From Coniferiporia sulphurascens (Eukaryota > Basidiomycota > Agaricomycetes > Hymenochaetales > Hymenochaetaceae), in assembly GCA_002794785.1 (NCBI GenBank), contig NBBA01000007.1:1302001-1366000 (forward strand): a stretch of 64,000 nt of DNA. Reading direction: 5' to 3'. The notes beneath the pieces are model-generated. The model worked only from the letters and a program-made list of their open reading frames with translations. It searched no databases and was not told the origin of the DNA. Positions 10,989 through 22,275 of the stretch are shown piece after piece. Made by a program: the position numbers and the translations under genes. The first letter of the stretch is position 1. Every line of letters begins with the position of its first letter.

Positions 10989-13298
10989 TTTTTTTTTTTT
11001 TAAAATTATTCCTGCAGTATTACGTAATTACAAGCTGCCCCCCTGAAGGGGGGGCCCTAACTACATAACAACGGAGGCGCCCATCATCGCACATTGCACG
11101 AAACTGGGCGGGGACCCTGCTCCCTGAAGGGTGCCAGGGTGGGTAGGGTCCCTATTAGTGAAGGAAAGGAGAGGGAGAGGAATACATATCACTACGATGA
11201 AGCCAAGCGGATGAGGGCAGGTAACGGGGGTAGCTTAGAATAGGAAAGGGAGGGCGAGAGCACCGGCCGGGACATATGGGGGAGAGTCCGAAAGGCAATC
11301 ACTGAGTAGAGGGAAAGGGAGGGAGCATACCTGAAAGCTCCAAGAGAGCCGGGTCCGGGTCCTGGGGTTGGGGTCCAAGCATATGACTCATGTATTCCCT
11401 AAGGAGGTCCAAGTCCATATCTTCATCGGTAAGGTGCCCCTCTAAGTCCATTGCAGCGAAGGCCAGGCAGATGGTGGCGGAGGTGTGGTCGGAGAGGCGG
11501 TTTAAGTGCCCTGTCAATTTCAGCCAGTGGCGCAGAACCTGGAGGCAGTTTTCATCGGCCCATTCGGTGTGGTGGGTCGGGAGTGGGTCATGGGGGGGCC
11601 AGACCTTTCGGATCCATGGCCGGAATGTGCGGCACCCGCCCAGGACATGGGCAGTGGATTGGGCTGGCCAGGGGGGGTGGTTGTGCCACCTGTAGTGTGA
11701 GATCAGGCCGTGTCGGCACCGGTAGACTGAGTCAAAGCTCAGCCAGTAGCCCCCATAGGGACTGGCACGACAGAGGACCTGGGTGACTGCCACTAGCTCC
11801 TGGCGGGGATGGTCAACCGACTGGTTGAGTAGCTTCCATGGTCTGTGTGAGGGGATGCTGTTGACAGCCAAGTACTTGTCAGCTGTCGAGGCCAGGGGGT
11901 GGGCAAGAGAAAGCGACCATTGTTCCATTAGGGTGTTGACAGCGGCTTCCTTCAGGGCGGAGGTGGAGGGGGTGAGGGAGGACGGGGGGAGATTCATCGC
12001 AAACTTGGCCTCGTGGTCGGCCCATTCATTCCCTGGTATGTCGGAGTGACCTGGACACCATACAAAATGCACGGAAAGTTCTGGATATGATTCCAAGAGA
12101 GTCTGGACCCCAGCCTTCCATTGATGAAGGAGGTGGGCACCTGGGACTGGCACCCATGTGTGGATAAGGTGGAGTGCCGTCAGTGAATCTGACAGGAAGA
12201 AGATGTCAGATGCGACAGGCAGTAGCTCCCGGAGGTGGTGTGCCGCCCACATAGGTGCGGAGGTAAGGGAGAAGATCTCCGCATCCATTGCTGTGGCACA
12301 TGTAGGGGAGGCGAGTCGGTGAGATTTTAGGCGGGTGAGGCCCATCATGGCGCAGATGGCGGAACCGGACTTCGACCCCATGTGGGAGCCATCAGTGAAG
12401 ACCTGGAGGTGGGGGAGGGTGCTCAGGGAGCACGCGGCTTCCATGAATTGTTTGCGGGTGTCCTTGCTAACCAGAGTGATAGGAGAGGCAAATGATACTT
12501 GGCCTTTCATAAATGCCAGAGGATCCGTCCATGGGGGATGAGTGTATGCAGGGACTGGTTGAACCCGGGGGACCCGGACCTGCACAGAAGTGGAAAAGGG
12601 ATGGTTAGCTACTGTTTTATAATAATGTTTTCTACCAATGGAGTGCAGGGTGCACCAGAGACACAGAGAGTGAAGGGTCTTTGCATATTCAAAATAATAC
12701 GAGAGAGGGGGAAGGGAACAAAGGAAATTTGTAGAAAAAGGGGAGGCACCTTTATAGACGCCAAGAATCCATCTGCATGCCGTGTTTTGCACAGCCTGCA
12801 GGCGGCTTACTAAGGTTTTTTGGTGCCACCCATGATACCAGACCGGCACTCCCCATGTAAGGACGGAGCAGATGCAGGCAATGTATAGGCGACAGAGGAG
12901 GAGGGCCGAGATGCCGCACTCGGTGTTGCCGAGGATGTGGAGGGCAGCGAGGGTGGAGAGGCCTTTGGAGCGCATTCGCTCTACATGGGTCTTGAAGGTG
13001 AGGGCGGGGTCCCACCAAATCCCCAGCCAGTGGAGGGGGATCGAAGGTCGGATAAGCATGTTCGAGTCAACCTGAACCCCAGCTGAGTCCCAGTTGGTGT
13101 ATGCTGAGGAACGGCACCAGGGTGGGTGGAAGTGAAGGCACTCTGTCTTGGCAGCCTCAATGTTGAGACCGATGTCACCAAAGAGAGTGTCGAGTTGGCA
13201 GTAGGCGGTGGCAAGTTGCTGGCAGTTGGATGCCATGCTGGGGCCGACACACACAAGGAGGTGGTCGTCGACATATGTGAGGGCAGTGGTGCCGGTTG
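10989..13298 (-). mobile_element. LINE F, young 5'-truncated copy with intact 3' coding part
   Basis: Minus-strand LINE inserted in D. The left side starts with its poly(A) tail (T-run at 10988-11002), then the 3' UTR with hairpin (near 11040-11056), then coding sequence from a stop at 11299 up to its truncated 5' end near 13298. It is flanked by a TSD of about 14 bp, ACCCTCCACTCTCT (10975-10988 and 13299-13312). Its reading frame is unbroken over about 660 codons, starting just before an intact YVDD box, which makes it the least decayed LINE in the window. Confidence 0.88.
11299..13298 (-). pseudogene. LINE F ORF2 3' portion: RT motif C, thumb, RNase H, C-terminal Cys/His
   Basis: An open frame of about 660 residues. 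It begins TALTYVDDHLLVCVG (RT motif C with both Asp), passes through a thumb/connection region, then RNase H with VFTDGSHMG (Asp), DAEIFSL (Glu), SDSLTAL (Asp) and WCPGHSDIPGNEWAD, and ends with a Cys/His cluster (CRHGLISHYRWHNHPPW...HVLGGC) typical of this LINE. The polymerase fingers and palm upstream, the endonuclease and ORF1 are absent through 5' truncation, so it cannot move by itself. Confidence 0.85.
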
Positions 13299-14223
13299 AC
13301 CCTCCACTCTCTGTGCCTCTGGTGCACCCCACACTCTGTTGGTAGAAAACATTATTATAAAACCATAACTAACCGCCCCTTTTCCACTTCTCTGCAGGTC
13401 CAGGTCCCTTGGGTTCAACTGGTCCCTGCATACACTCATCCCCTGTGGACGGACCCTCTGGCATTTACCTCCAGATGTGTTTCTTTCGCCACTCCTATCA
13501 CTCCGGTTAGCGAGGACACCTGTAAGGAATTCGTGGTTGCTGCCTGCTCCCTGAGCACCCTCCCCCACCTCCAGGTTTTCACCAATGGCTCACACATGGG
13601 CTTGAAATCCGGATCGGCCATTTGCGCCATGACAGGCCTCACCCACCTCAAGTCGTGCCAGCTTGCCTCCCCCACCTGCGCAACAGCCATGGATGCGGAA
13701 ATATTCTCTCTCACATCCACGCCGAGTTGGGCCGCACACCACCTACAGGAGCTCCTGCCTGTTGCATCTGACATCTTCTTTTTGTCAGATTCACTGATGG
13801 CTCTCCACCTTATACGCACATGGGCGCCAGTCCCAGGTGCCCACCTCCTCCATCAATGGAAGGCTGGGGTCCAGACTCTCTTGGACTCATACCTGGATCT
13901 CTCCATTCATTTCATATGGTGCCTGGGCCACTCCGACATCCCAGGGAATGAATGGGCGGACTGCGAGGTGAAGTTTGCAACAAATCTACCCCCGTCTTCC
14001 CTCGCACCCTCCACCTCAGCACTGAAAGAGGCTGCCATGCACACTCTCATGGAGTGCTGGTCCCTCTCACTCACCCAACCCCTTGTGTTAGATTCACTCC
14101 CTGATTAAGGGTTAGAAACAAGTGATAACAGATTCACACAATGTTACTAGTTAGTTTAGGGTAGGCTTGGTACCCTTCACTCGCTAGAGTGTTAGAGCTG
14201 ATGATGGTGGTAAGAGACAAGAG

Positions 14224-14268
14224 ATGAATTAAACTGCTTTTTACCGCAATTTTACATTGGGCTTTTAT
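14224..14268 (-). promoter_or_regulatory. Core promoter of ORF-bearing element copy 1
   Basis: TATAAAA (14262-14268, minus) lies exactly 34 nt before the A of CAGTTTAATTCA. The same spacing occurs in the other two copies, which makes the second motif a likely transcription start region (start of R). Confidence 0.65.
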
Positions 14269-14727
14269 ACCCTACATGTTGTAACCTATTTACTATGTTC
14301 CAGTAGATACTACAACATACTACTCTTGATTTATAAGTCATAGGAATGTTCCAGTACAATCCTGTACATGCTATTTACTATTCTTAGCTTCCTATGAGTC
14401 AGCTACATATTCCGGTATGTTCTACAGCCTACCATGCTATCTTTATCTTATGCTAGAACCTTCCCTGAGTTTCCATCGAGTCATACAGTATAATACCTAA
14501 GTTAACCATTCTCGGATACTACTATACCTATGATGCTTTTCCTTATTTCCTAATCGGTTCTGCTGTGCGATGCACTATACTTGGCTCCCATCAATTGCAT
14601 CTTCAATTGATTGCCATGCTTCCATCAGCTATTCTTAGCCAAACACTTAGATATACTTGTGTGGCTCAGCGATTATGCTAGTCTTCCTAATCTTATCTTG
14701 TTGTGGCTTGTTACTTATTACCGTAGA

Positions 14728-15378
14728 CTAGGATTGAGTCATACCTTCCATAATATCATTAAAAGGGGTTCGTTCTGGTGTTCTATCATCTACTGGCATA
14801 AAGAGCACTTCAGGTCCTATAGCGTTTATATTTGTTATCCTGCTATATCCTGGTGTGACTCTGTACGAAGGTTCATCATTGAACCATCGTATTATAATTT
14901 CTTTATCTATTGGTACTAACTCCTGTCTTAGATTTGGTTCCTTTCGATCTACTGTTGTGTGTCCTTTGGCTATGAAGTTGGCCTTGTATGCAAATAGTTG
15001 TTCTCGTAATTGTTTATTGATAGTATGAACTATTTGGTGTGCCACTTCTGCATAATTGGTTGATGTAATAACTGCCCTTTGATAACATAATTCATTATGT
15101 GGCTGATTATAAATCTTGGTTCTTGTGTAAGCACTGATTACATATCTATTCAATTGATACGAGAACATAGTTGCTCTATGTTCAATTATTACTTCTAGCC
15201 TTTCCGCCACTTGTTGTTCCCTTGTAGTATGATCAAATGTAATTTGACAGTTGTCATATCCTGCATTCTGTCCTACTGTTGCACATGCAATGTTAAATGC
15301 TTTCCATGCCACTTGATCTACATCTTTACAGCATTGGCACAGATTCCTTGTATCGATTAAAGTTACGGGTCTTGCCAT
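14728..15378 (-). CDS. Unknown protein encoded in LTR-like element (intact, 216 aa)
   Basis: I do not recognise this protein. It starts MARPVTLIDTRNLC and has a possible metal-binding LCxCC/LCxxC near residue 14, the block NCQITFDHT (about residue 43), AKGHTTVD (about 140) and PGYSRI...DDRT near the C terminus. No signal peptide or membrane segment is visible; it is polar and helical-looking in the middle. A near-identical copy (with stops) is at 30958-31605, and a diverged homologue keeping the same blocks is at 37204-37812. It uses AT-richer codons than the host LINE. It lies upstream of the element's own TATA box, so it would be expressed from a transcript that runs through the 3' LTR. Function unknown; coding status is supported by conservation. 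Confidence 0.7.
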   Translation of the reverse strand: MARPVTLIDTRNLCQCCKDVDQVAWKAFNIACATVGQNAGYDNCQITFDHTTREQQVAERLEVIIEHRATMFSYQLNRYVISAYTRTKIYNQPHNELCYQRAVITSTNYAEVAHQIVHTINKQLREQLFAYKANFIAKGHTTVDRKEPNLRQELVPIDKEIIIRWFNDEPSYRVTPGYSRITNINAIGPEVLFMPVDDRTPERTPFNDIMEGMTQS

Positions 15379-15476
15379 GTCGATCTTGCTAATCCATTGA
15401 TCTGGCGATCATGATTTTCATCAATTTACTAACACCTTGCCTCAACAGCCGACAAATACCTCACTGTCAACAGTAT

Positions 15477-16039
15477 TGTTAAGCTCAACGGTTACATGGT
15501 GATCGATGTCGGGGCTTCCTGATCATCGAGACTGGTATGTACAGCAACAGGGCTTCCTAGATGTCATAAGGTGGGGAAGATCAGCGATGGGGCTTCCTGA
15601 TCATTGAGAAGGTACATGAGGGTCATCTTAGAGGAGTTGGGTTACGATGAAGTGCCAGATGATGAGGTAGAGCACACAGAGGGCACTGAGGTGCATATAA
15701 TGGGCTTGTATGAACAAAGAGCACAAGCTTAGGGCTTGTGCGATCTACGTTACATGCTTATATGCTACTCTATGTGTTTGCTACTGTAGCATCTTGTGTA
15801 AGGTCGTTTACATGGCTATGGAAGGTCATGGAAACCCAAGGAATGTCTTGGTAATACAAGTATGATGATCAGTAAGCAAAGCACGTCATGGTGATGCAAT
15901 ATGGCATCATCATGGCGTCTTATGGTGTAATGCGAATAAGGATGAGTAAATGAAGAGAAATGGGGGAGTTGCACTGACTGATGATGATGAATGGGAAGAG
16001 AGTCAGCACAGAGAAGGAAAAGTAAAGAAAAACGTAACA
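15477..16039 (-). repeat. Solo LTR of family LTR-A (copy 2)
   Basis: Reads TGTTAAGCTCAACGG...AACGTAACA on the plus strand, so it is in minus orientation. A perfect 5-bp TSD AGTAT (15472-15476 and 16040-16044) sits in the LINE D sequence encoding the segment after RNase H. It contains the conserved hairpin GAGCACAAGCTTAGGGCTTGTGC (shortened here) and a TATA-like box on the minus strand. Confidence 0.92.
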
Positions 16040-17684
16040 AGTATCCCCTCATGCAGTCGGTCAACCACCCTTGCCAGGAGCTCTCCACAGTCGCCCAGGT
16101 CCTATGTCGTGCCGGCCCCTATGGGGGCTACTGGCTGAGCTTTGACTCAGCCTACTGGTGCAGGCATGGCCTGATCTCGCACTGCAGGTGGCACAACCAC
16201 CCCCCCTGGCTGGCCCAGTCAACCGCTCACATATTGGGTGGATGTCGCACTTTCTGACCATGGATCCACAAGGTCTGGCCCCCCTGCCTCCCACTTCCAA
16301 CCCACCACATCAAGTGGGCTGATGAAAACCTTCTCCCGGTTCTCTGCTGCTGGCTCAAACTAACGGGGCACTTGAACCGCCTATCTGACCATGCCTCAGC
16401 AGCCATCCACTTGGCCTTCGCTGCGATGGAACTGGATGGACACCCAACCAACGAAGATATGGACTTGGACCTCCTACAGGATTACATGAGTCGTATGCTT
16501 GGATCCTGTTCCCAGGACCTGGACCCGGCTCTCTTGGAGCTTTCAGGTGCGCTTCCTACATTTTCCTCTGCCTAGTGCCTGCCTTTCAGACTCCTACCCA
16601 CATGTCCCAGCTGGTGCTCTCGCCCTCCCTTTCCTATTCTAAACTACCTCCTTTGCCTGCCCTCACCCGCTTGGTATAGTTGTAGTGATATGTACTCCTC
16701 CCTCTTTCTTCCTGTCCATTTACTAATAGGGGCCCTTCACACCTTGGCACCCTTTGGAGAGCAGGGCCCCTGCCCAGTTTCGTGTGTTGTGCAATGATGG
16801 GCACATCTGTTGTTATGTAGTTAGGGCCCCCCCTTTGGGGGGGCAGCTTGTAATTATGTAATACTGCAGGAATAATTTTTTTTAAAAAAAAAAAATTGTC
16901 AGCTGTTGAGGCAAGTGGGCAGGCAAGTGAGAGGGACCATTGCTCCATGAGTGTGTTGATGGCGGCCTCTTTCAGCATGGAGGTGGAGGGTGTGAGGGGA
17001 GATGGGGGCAGGCTGGTTGCGAGCTTTGTGTCATGGTCCGCCCATTCATTCCCGGGAATGTCAGAGCGACCCGGACACCATACAAAATGAATGGAAAGGT
17101 CCAGGTATGAGTCCAAGAGAGTCTGGACCCCAGCCTTCCATTGGTGGAGGAGGTGGGCACCTGGGACTGGCGCCCATGTGCAGATGAGGTGGAGAGCCAT
17201 CAGTGAATCTGACAAAAAGAAGATGTCAGATGCAACAGGCAGGAGCTCCTGTAGGTGGTGTGTGGCCCAACTTGGTGTGGATGTGAGAGAGAATATTTCC
17301 GCATCCATGGCTGTTGCACAGGTGGGGGGGGCAAGCCGGCGTGACTTGAGGTGGGTGAGGCCCCTCATGGCACAGATGGCTGATCCAGACTTCGAACCCA
17401 TGTGCAAGCCATTGGTGAAAACCTGAAGATGGGGGAGGGTGCTCAGGGAGCAGGTGGTGGCCATGAATTCCTTATGGGTGTCCTCGCTAACTGGAGTGAT
17501 TGGAGTGGTGAATGAAACTCATCCAGCGGTGAATGCCAGAGGGTCTGTCCATGGGGGATGAGTGTATGCAGGGACTGGTTGAACCTGGGGGACCCGGACC
17601 TGCAGAGAAGTGGAAAAGGGACAGTTAGTTACATTTTTATAGTATCTTTTTCTACTGATGGAGTGCGGGGTGCACCAGAGGCGC

Positions 17685-18185
17685 TGTTAAGCTCAACAGT
17701 TACACAGGGATCGACATTGGGGCTTCCTGATGCCGGTAACAAGATGGATCAATGTTGGGGCTTCCAGATCATTGCTAAGTATGTGGTGGTCTTCTTAGAG
17801 GAGTTGGGTTATGACAAAGTGGCAGTTGACTAGGAGGGGCACACAGTAGCTGGTGAGGTGCAGTATTGGGCTTGTATGAACAAAGAGCACAAGCTTAGGG
17901 CTTGTGCTACCAACTTTACAGGCTTATATGCTACTCTATGCGTTTGCTACTGTAGTTGCTTGTGTGCGGTTGTTTACATGGCATGGAAGGTCATGGAAAC
18001 ACAAGGAACATATCAGTAAGCAGAGGATGTCATGATGGTGCAATATGGCATCATTATGGCATCTTATGGTGTGCTATGACATATGGGGGAGCAACAAGGA
18101 GAAATGGGGGAGTGGCACTGATGGGTGATGACAAAGAGGGAATGAGTCAGCGCCATGAGGCGAAGGGTAAAGGAAAAATGTAACA
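17685..18185 (-). repeat. gypsy 3' LTR (501 bp)
   Basis: TGTTAAGCTCAACAG...AAATGTAACA on the plus strand. Next to it, in element sense, the purine-rich AGGGAGGCAA (18186-18195) is the probable polypurine tract. It retains about 180 bp that the 5' LTR lacks. Confidence 0.9.
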
Positions 18186-18412
18186 TTGCCTCCCTGTTAG
18201 GATCGACAAGTCACTGAATTGTCAAAATAAAATAAAAGAAACAAGAAATGGCATTCAGCCAAGAAGGACGATAACAGATAGGGAAGTGGGCATAAAAAAA
18301 AGAAAGGTCTAGAAAAATGCACTGTTAGGCAGTTTAAGGTCGTGCCTGGGAGTAGTAGTTTAGGGCCATTGTGGGCCAACACTAGTTTACTGTCATTGTG
18401 GACTTGAATCCT

Positions 18413-19075
18413 CTAGTTAGAGGGACCATTGTCATCAGGACCTTTGTCCATCTTTTCAGTGTCTGTGGGATTCTCCATAACCCTCAGTGGTGTGGCTGGT
18501 GGTGAGGGTACTTCGAGTCGGAGACATTGTTCCCGAATGGCAAGATCTGCTGCTAGTCTGAGTTCATATTGTCGATACACCTGTTCATGGAGATCGGCAA
18601 TGTGTAGGAGCGCTTCTGGGGTTGGGAAGTTGTCAGCGTTGAACTGAAGAGCTGGGAATTGTGGCAGAGCATGGATTATGGGGTCGGTTGTGTCAGGATC
18701 AGTGGCCAAAATAGTGTCACGGAGGGTGTCAATTTGTTGGGCAGCTAGGACGGGTGTGGGGAACGTGTGGGTGGTGGAGGAAATGATGGTGGCTGGTGCA
18801 GGTCTGACAGTGTTGTTCCGGAAACATCGGTTGAGGGTGGCTAGAGCTGTGTGTTCCAGAGGAGTGATGCTGGGATCGGAAAGGATAATAGTACTGAGGG
18901 CTTCCACCCCTTGCTCAGTTTCAGGGAGGATCATAGGGGGGTGTAGGTTGTGTGGGCGACGGCAGGGAACAATTGGAACACAGGCGCAGAGGTAGATGAA
19001 GACAATGAGGCCAGTAGGAATGGTGACACCAAGATACCAGATGTGGGAGTGGTTGGCAACAAAGAGAGTGGGCAT
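18413..19075 (-). CDS. Extra 3' ORF of the gypsy element with one membrane segment (220 aa)
   Basis: An intact ORF between the end of pol and the 3' LTR, starting about 36 nt after the pol stop. Residues about 12-36 form a strongly hydrophobic stretch (IWYLGVTIPTGLIVFIYLCA), a probable membrane segment or signal anchor. The rest is polar, with a helical segment (LHEQVYRQYELRLAADLAIREQ, split here as about residues 165-187). I do not recognise it. It stands where env-like ORFs stand in some gypsy elements but has no recognisable fusion or cleavage motif. It is free of stops while gag and integrase are not, which may be chance for its length or a sign of later constraint. Confidence 0.55.
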   Translation of the reverse strand: MPTLFVANHSHIWYLGVTIPTGLIVFIYLCACVPIVPCRRPHNLHPPMILPETEQGVEALSTIILSDPSITPLEHTALATLNRCFRNNTVRPAPATIISSTTHTFPTPVLAAQQIDTLRDTILATDPDTTDPIIHALPQFPALQFNADNFPTPEALLHIADLHEQVYRQYELRLAADLAIREQCLRLEVPSPPATPLRVMENPTDTEKMDKGPDDNGPSN

Positions 19076-19104
19076 GATGGTAAGGTGGGGAAAAGACTGA
19101 AGAA

Positions 19105-20632
19105 ACAGTTAAGAGATATTTTTGAGGTTTTTATATTTTTCCAGGATGTCAGGAGCATGCACCAGGTCTTTTTCAGCGAGCCATTGGTTCTCCGATGAAG
19201 GGTAGCCAGTCCATTTGACAAGGAATCACCGTCTGTTCCCGGCGCCTTTGTGCGATATGATGGCTTCGATTTCATATTCCTGCTGATCATCAATAAGGTC
19301 AGGAGGCAGTTGACTAAATGGGGGGCCATGCACTTCAGTTTCCATATATGCTGACAGCAGCAAGGCATGGAAAACGGGGTGTATGCACCATGCACCTGGC
19401 AACTTGAGGCGATAGTTCAGGGGTGACAATACCTGAACAATGGGAAATGGTCCCTCCCGCTTAGGTGACAATTTGTGGGAGCAGTTTGGGAAATGCAAAT
19501 TTGTGGCTTCCAGCCACACTTTGTCACCTAGCTTGAGTGGTTTGAATCCGCGTGCACCAAATCGGGCCATATGGGTGTGGGCTAAGTCGTGTGCAGCAAG
19601 TGCTTCTTTACGGATTGACATAAGAAGCCATAAATGTTGCGAGAGTGATGGCAGATCTGAGTCTTCGATCACAGATGGGATCGGGATAGGGTTATACCCA
19701 AGCATGATGGTGAACTGTGTTGTCTTTGTCACCGAATGGGTCTGGATGTTATGCAAGAACTCCAGGTCCATTAGAGAGTCTGCCCAGGAATGAGGCGATG
19801 TGCCACAATAAATGCACAGGTATGCTTTGACCTCCTGGTTAGCATGTTCGGTTTGACCATCAGTTTGTGGGTGGTATGCAGTTGACAGTTTGGACTTAAT
19901 TCCAAGGTGTTTGCAGAGGGTCTGGAAAACCTGCGATGCAAATTGAGGTCCTTGGTCCGAAATTATGCATTTGGGAAGTCCAAAACACCGGTAGACATTG
20001 TCATGGTACACTTTTGCTGTGCCAAGTGCATTGATTGTCTTGTTACAGGGAATGAGGACAATTCCCTTAGACGAGTCATGGTCCACCACAACCATGATCG
20101 AATTGTATCCATTTGAGACAGGTAAATCGGTGATGAAGTCTGTAGACACCAACTGGAATGGGAGCATGGAGGTGTCTGCAGGTATTGGTAATAGCGGTGG
20201 CTTGGTCAGATGCATGTTGATTTTCATCTGTTGGCATGCAGCGCATCCTTTGACATAGTTTCCCACAAATACAGTTAAGCCGGGCCACCAATAGTGTTGT
20301 CACACTAGTTGGGAGGTTTTAAATAAGCCTGGGTGGCCAAATGACGGGAGATCATGGAACATTTGCAAGATTTCATGTTTGATTTCTGCACTGTCTGGTA
20401 CATAGACCCGTTTCTGGTAACGGAGGAGACCGGAGTCAATAGTCCAGTCATCAAGGGAGAAGCGGAACGGAGATGGGATTTTTAGTGCCCATGCATCCTG
20501 AATTGCTTTTGCAAATGAGTCGTCTTCCTGTGCATCTCAAATGCGGTTCTGGAGATCGATATTGATTGTCCCGATAAATAACGTATCTGATAACATAATA
20601 CGTTCTTCCAGTGGTTCTTCGCCATGGTCAGG
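19105..20632 (-). pseudogene. gypsy integrase with chromodomain
   Basis: The HHCC region is damaged (stop near 20300) but keeps CAACQQMK. The catalytic core has STDFITDLP, ISDQGPQF and the Glu in HPQTDGQTEHANQE. The C-terminal part has the GDKVWLEATNL block, and a chromodomain follows (EYEIEAIISHKG, then FLVKWTGYP...ENQW), interrupted by a TGA at an expected Arg near 19227. The chromodomain places it in the chromoviruses and would direct integration to marked chromatin. Confidence 0.85.
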
Positions 20633-22275
20633 TCATCTAGATAATGCATTGGCTCCAGGAATGGACTTTCCTGGGTGATGGGTAATGACGCAATTGAACT
20701 GGGAGAGGAAAAGATTCCATCGCAATTGTCTCGGAGTTAAGTGGTGCTCTGAACGGAAGTATGAAAGGTTCTTGTGGTCACACCAAATCGTGGTAGTATG
20801 CGGGTTGCCGAGTAGGTAGTGGTGCCATGCTTCGAGGCCACGTATGATGCCGAGAAGTTCTCTATCATAGACTTCATAGCGCTGTTGGGCTGGTCTGAAT
20901 GTCTCTGATTTATATCCACAGGGTTGTAAATCACCATTGGAATTCAACTGGTAGAGGACGGTGCCAGAGGCGACTTTAGATGTGTCCGTTTTGAGAATAA
21001 ACAGCTTGGTGGGGTCAGGTACGAGTAGGGCCGGTTTGTCAAGGAAAAGCGCTTTGAGTTTAGTAAATGCTTGGTCATGTTCGGGTGTCCATTTCCATGG
21101 TTCATTGGTGCGGGTAAGCTCATTAAGCGGGTAAACAATATCTGAAAAGCTGGGGATAAAACATCTGTAATAGTTACAGAATCCCATGAAGCTTTGGAGC
21201 TGTTTGACAGTGCGTGGGGTGGGCCAATCGGCAATGCCAGCAAGTTTGACCGGGTCCATATGAATGTTGTCTGGGGTGATGATCATTCCCAGAAATTCAA
21301 CATGTTGTACACCAAAGAGACATTTCTCTGGTTTGCAGTAGAGATCGTTGGCGGCGCATATATCAAGAATTCGGCAAGTGCATTGATAAAGTTCTTCCAT
21401 TGAGTTAGCTGGGATGAGTACATCATCCATGTAAATCATGGTTCCATCTTTGAGAATTATGAAATGGAAAGTGTTGTCCATGAAGGCTTGGAATGTGGCT
21501 GGCAAATTGCATAAGCCAAAGAACATGATGGTTGGTTTGAATAGTCCACAAGGAGTTTTAAAAGTGGCTTTCCATTGATCGCCATCTTTTATCCGAATGT
21601 TGTTGTAGCCAGAACAGAGGTCAAGTTTCATAAAATACTTGGCTCCCTTGAGTTTGTCCATGAGATCGGTAATCAGGGGTAACGGGTATGTGTTCTTGAT
21701 GGTTCCCTCATTAAGGGCTCGATAATCTTGGCATCCACAAAGACTAGTATCCTTCTTCCCGACAAAGAAGAAAGGAGATGCCATTGGCGACTTGGATGGG
21801 TGGATGTAGCCTTTGTGAAGATTTTTGTCTAGGAACTCGTCAAGTGCTGCCAGTTCTTTGGGTGCCAGTGGGTAGACTTTACAGTCTCGTGGTACAAAAT
21901 CAGGTTTGAGATCAATAGTGTGGTCATATGGTCTGGAGATCAGGAATCGTTCTGCGGATTTCTTGTGGAAAATGTTGAGGTACCAGTGGTATTCAGGTGG
22001 AATCATGTCTTCCACAAGTTTTGTTTCTTTAACCTGTTCCTGAGCAAGTGTGGTAGTGGTGGTGACCTTTGTGATAGAGAGAGTGCCTTTATTCCAATCA
22101 ATAACCAGGTTATGGTTCTTTAACCATGGTAGGCCAAGGATGATGTCCTCCTTGCCTAGGGATGTCACAAGGAGTTTCATAGGGAGTGGTTTCCCTTCAA
22201 TGCGAACCAATCGCCATGTGTATTTGGTGATGGTTCCATGCTCGTTGGTGGAGCCATCCGCATTAAGAACAGTAA
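20633..22275 (-). pseudogene. gypsy reverse transcriptase / RNase H
   Basis: A long open stretch with RT motifs: YPLP...KLDLCSGYNNIRI, FGLCNLPATFQ and IYMDD (motif C). The tether and RNase H follow (LKTDTSK, YEVYDRELLGI, WCDHKNLSYF), and the ANALSR that ends RNase H. The apparent ATG upstream lies in the inserted TIR element; the true polyprotein continued from the protease through LTVLNADGS, which now begins right at the insertion border. Confidence 0.88.

Larger units (their letters stand above)
14086..15434 (-). mobile_element. ORF-bearing LTR-like element, copy 1 (1349 bp)
   Basis: In its own sense (minus strand) it starts TGTTAGTAAATTGATG and ends GAATCTAACA, with a perfect 5-bp TSD CCTTG (14081-14085 and 15435-15439) inside LINE D. 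TG...CA ends and a 5-bp TSD are the marks of integrase-inserted LTRs. An intact 216-codon ORF starts 57 nt after the 5' end. A TATA box (14262-14268) and an initiator-like CAGTTTAATTCA (14224-14235) lie 3' of the ORF, leaving about 140 nt to the end. That layout fits a solo LTR whose U3 carries a gene. No second terminal repeat is seen inside. Confidence 0.85.
4966..16895 (+). mobile_element. LINE D, host copy split by five later insertions
   Basis: One LINE in plus orientation whose own pieces are 4966-6067, 6629-6923, 8782-10988, 13299-14085, 15435-15476 and 16040-16895, about 5.2 kb in all. In order it holds ORF1 C terminus with zinc knuckles, ORF2 endonuclease, RT, RNase H, C-terminal Cys/His segment (ORF2 stop at 16573-16575), 3' UTR with hairpin (C7-TT-G7, near 16826-16843) and an A/T-rich tail to 16895. 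Each break is closed by a TSD, which proves the pieces were once contiguous. Many frame breaks; the RT catalytic box is YVND, so it is not active. Confidence 0.88.
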
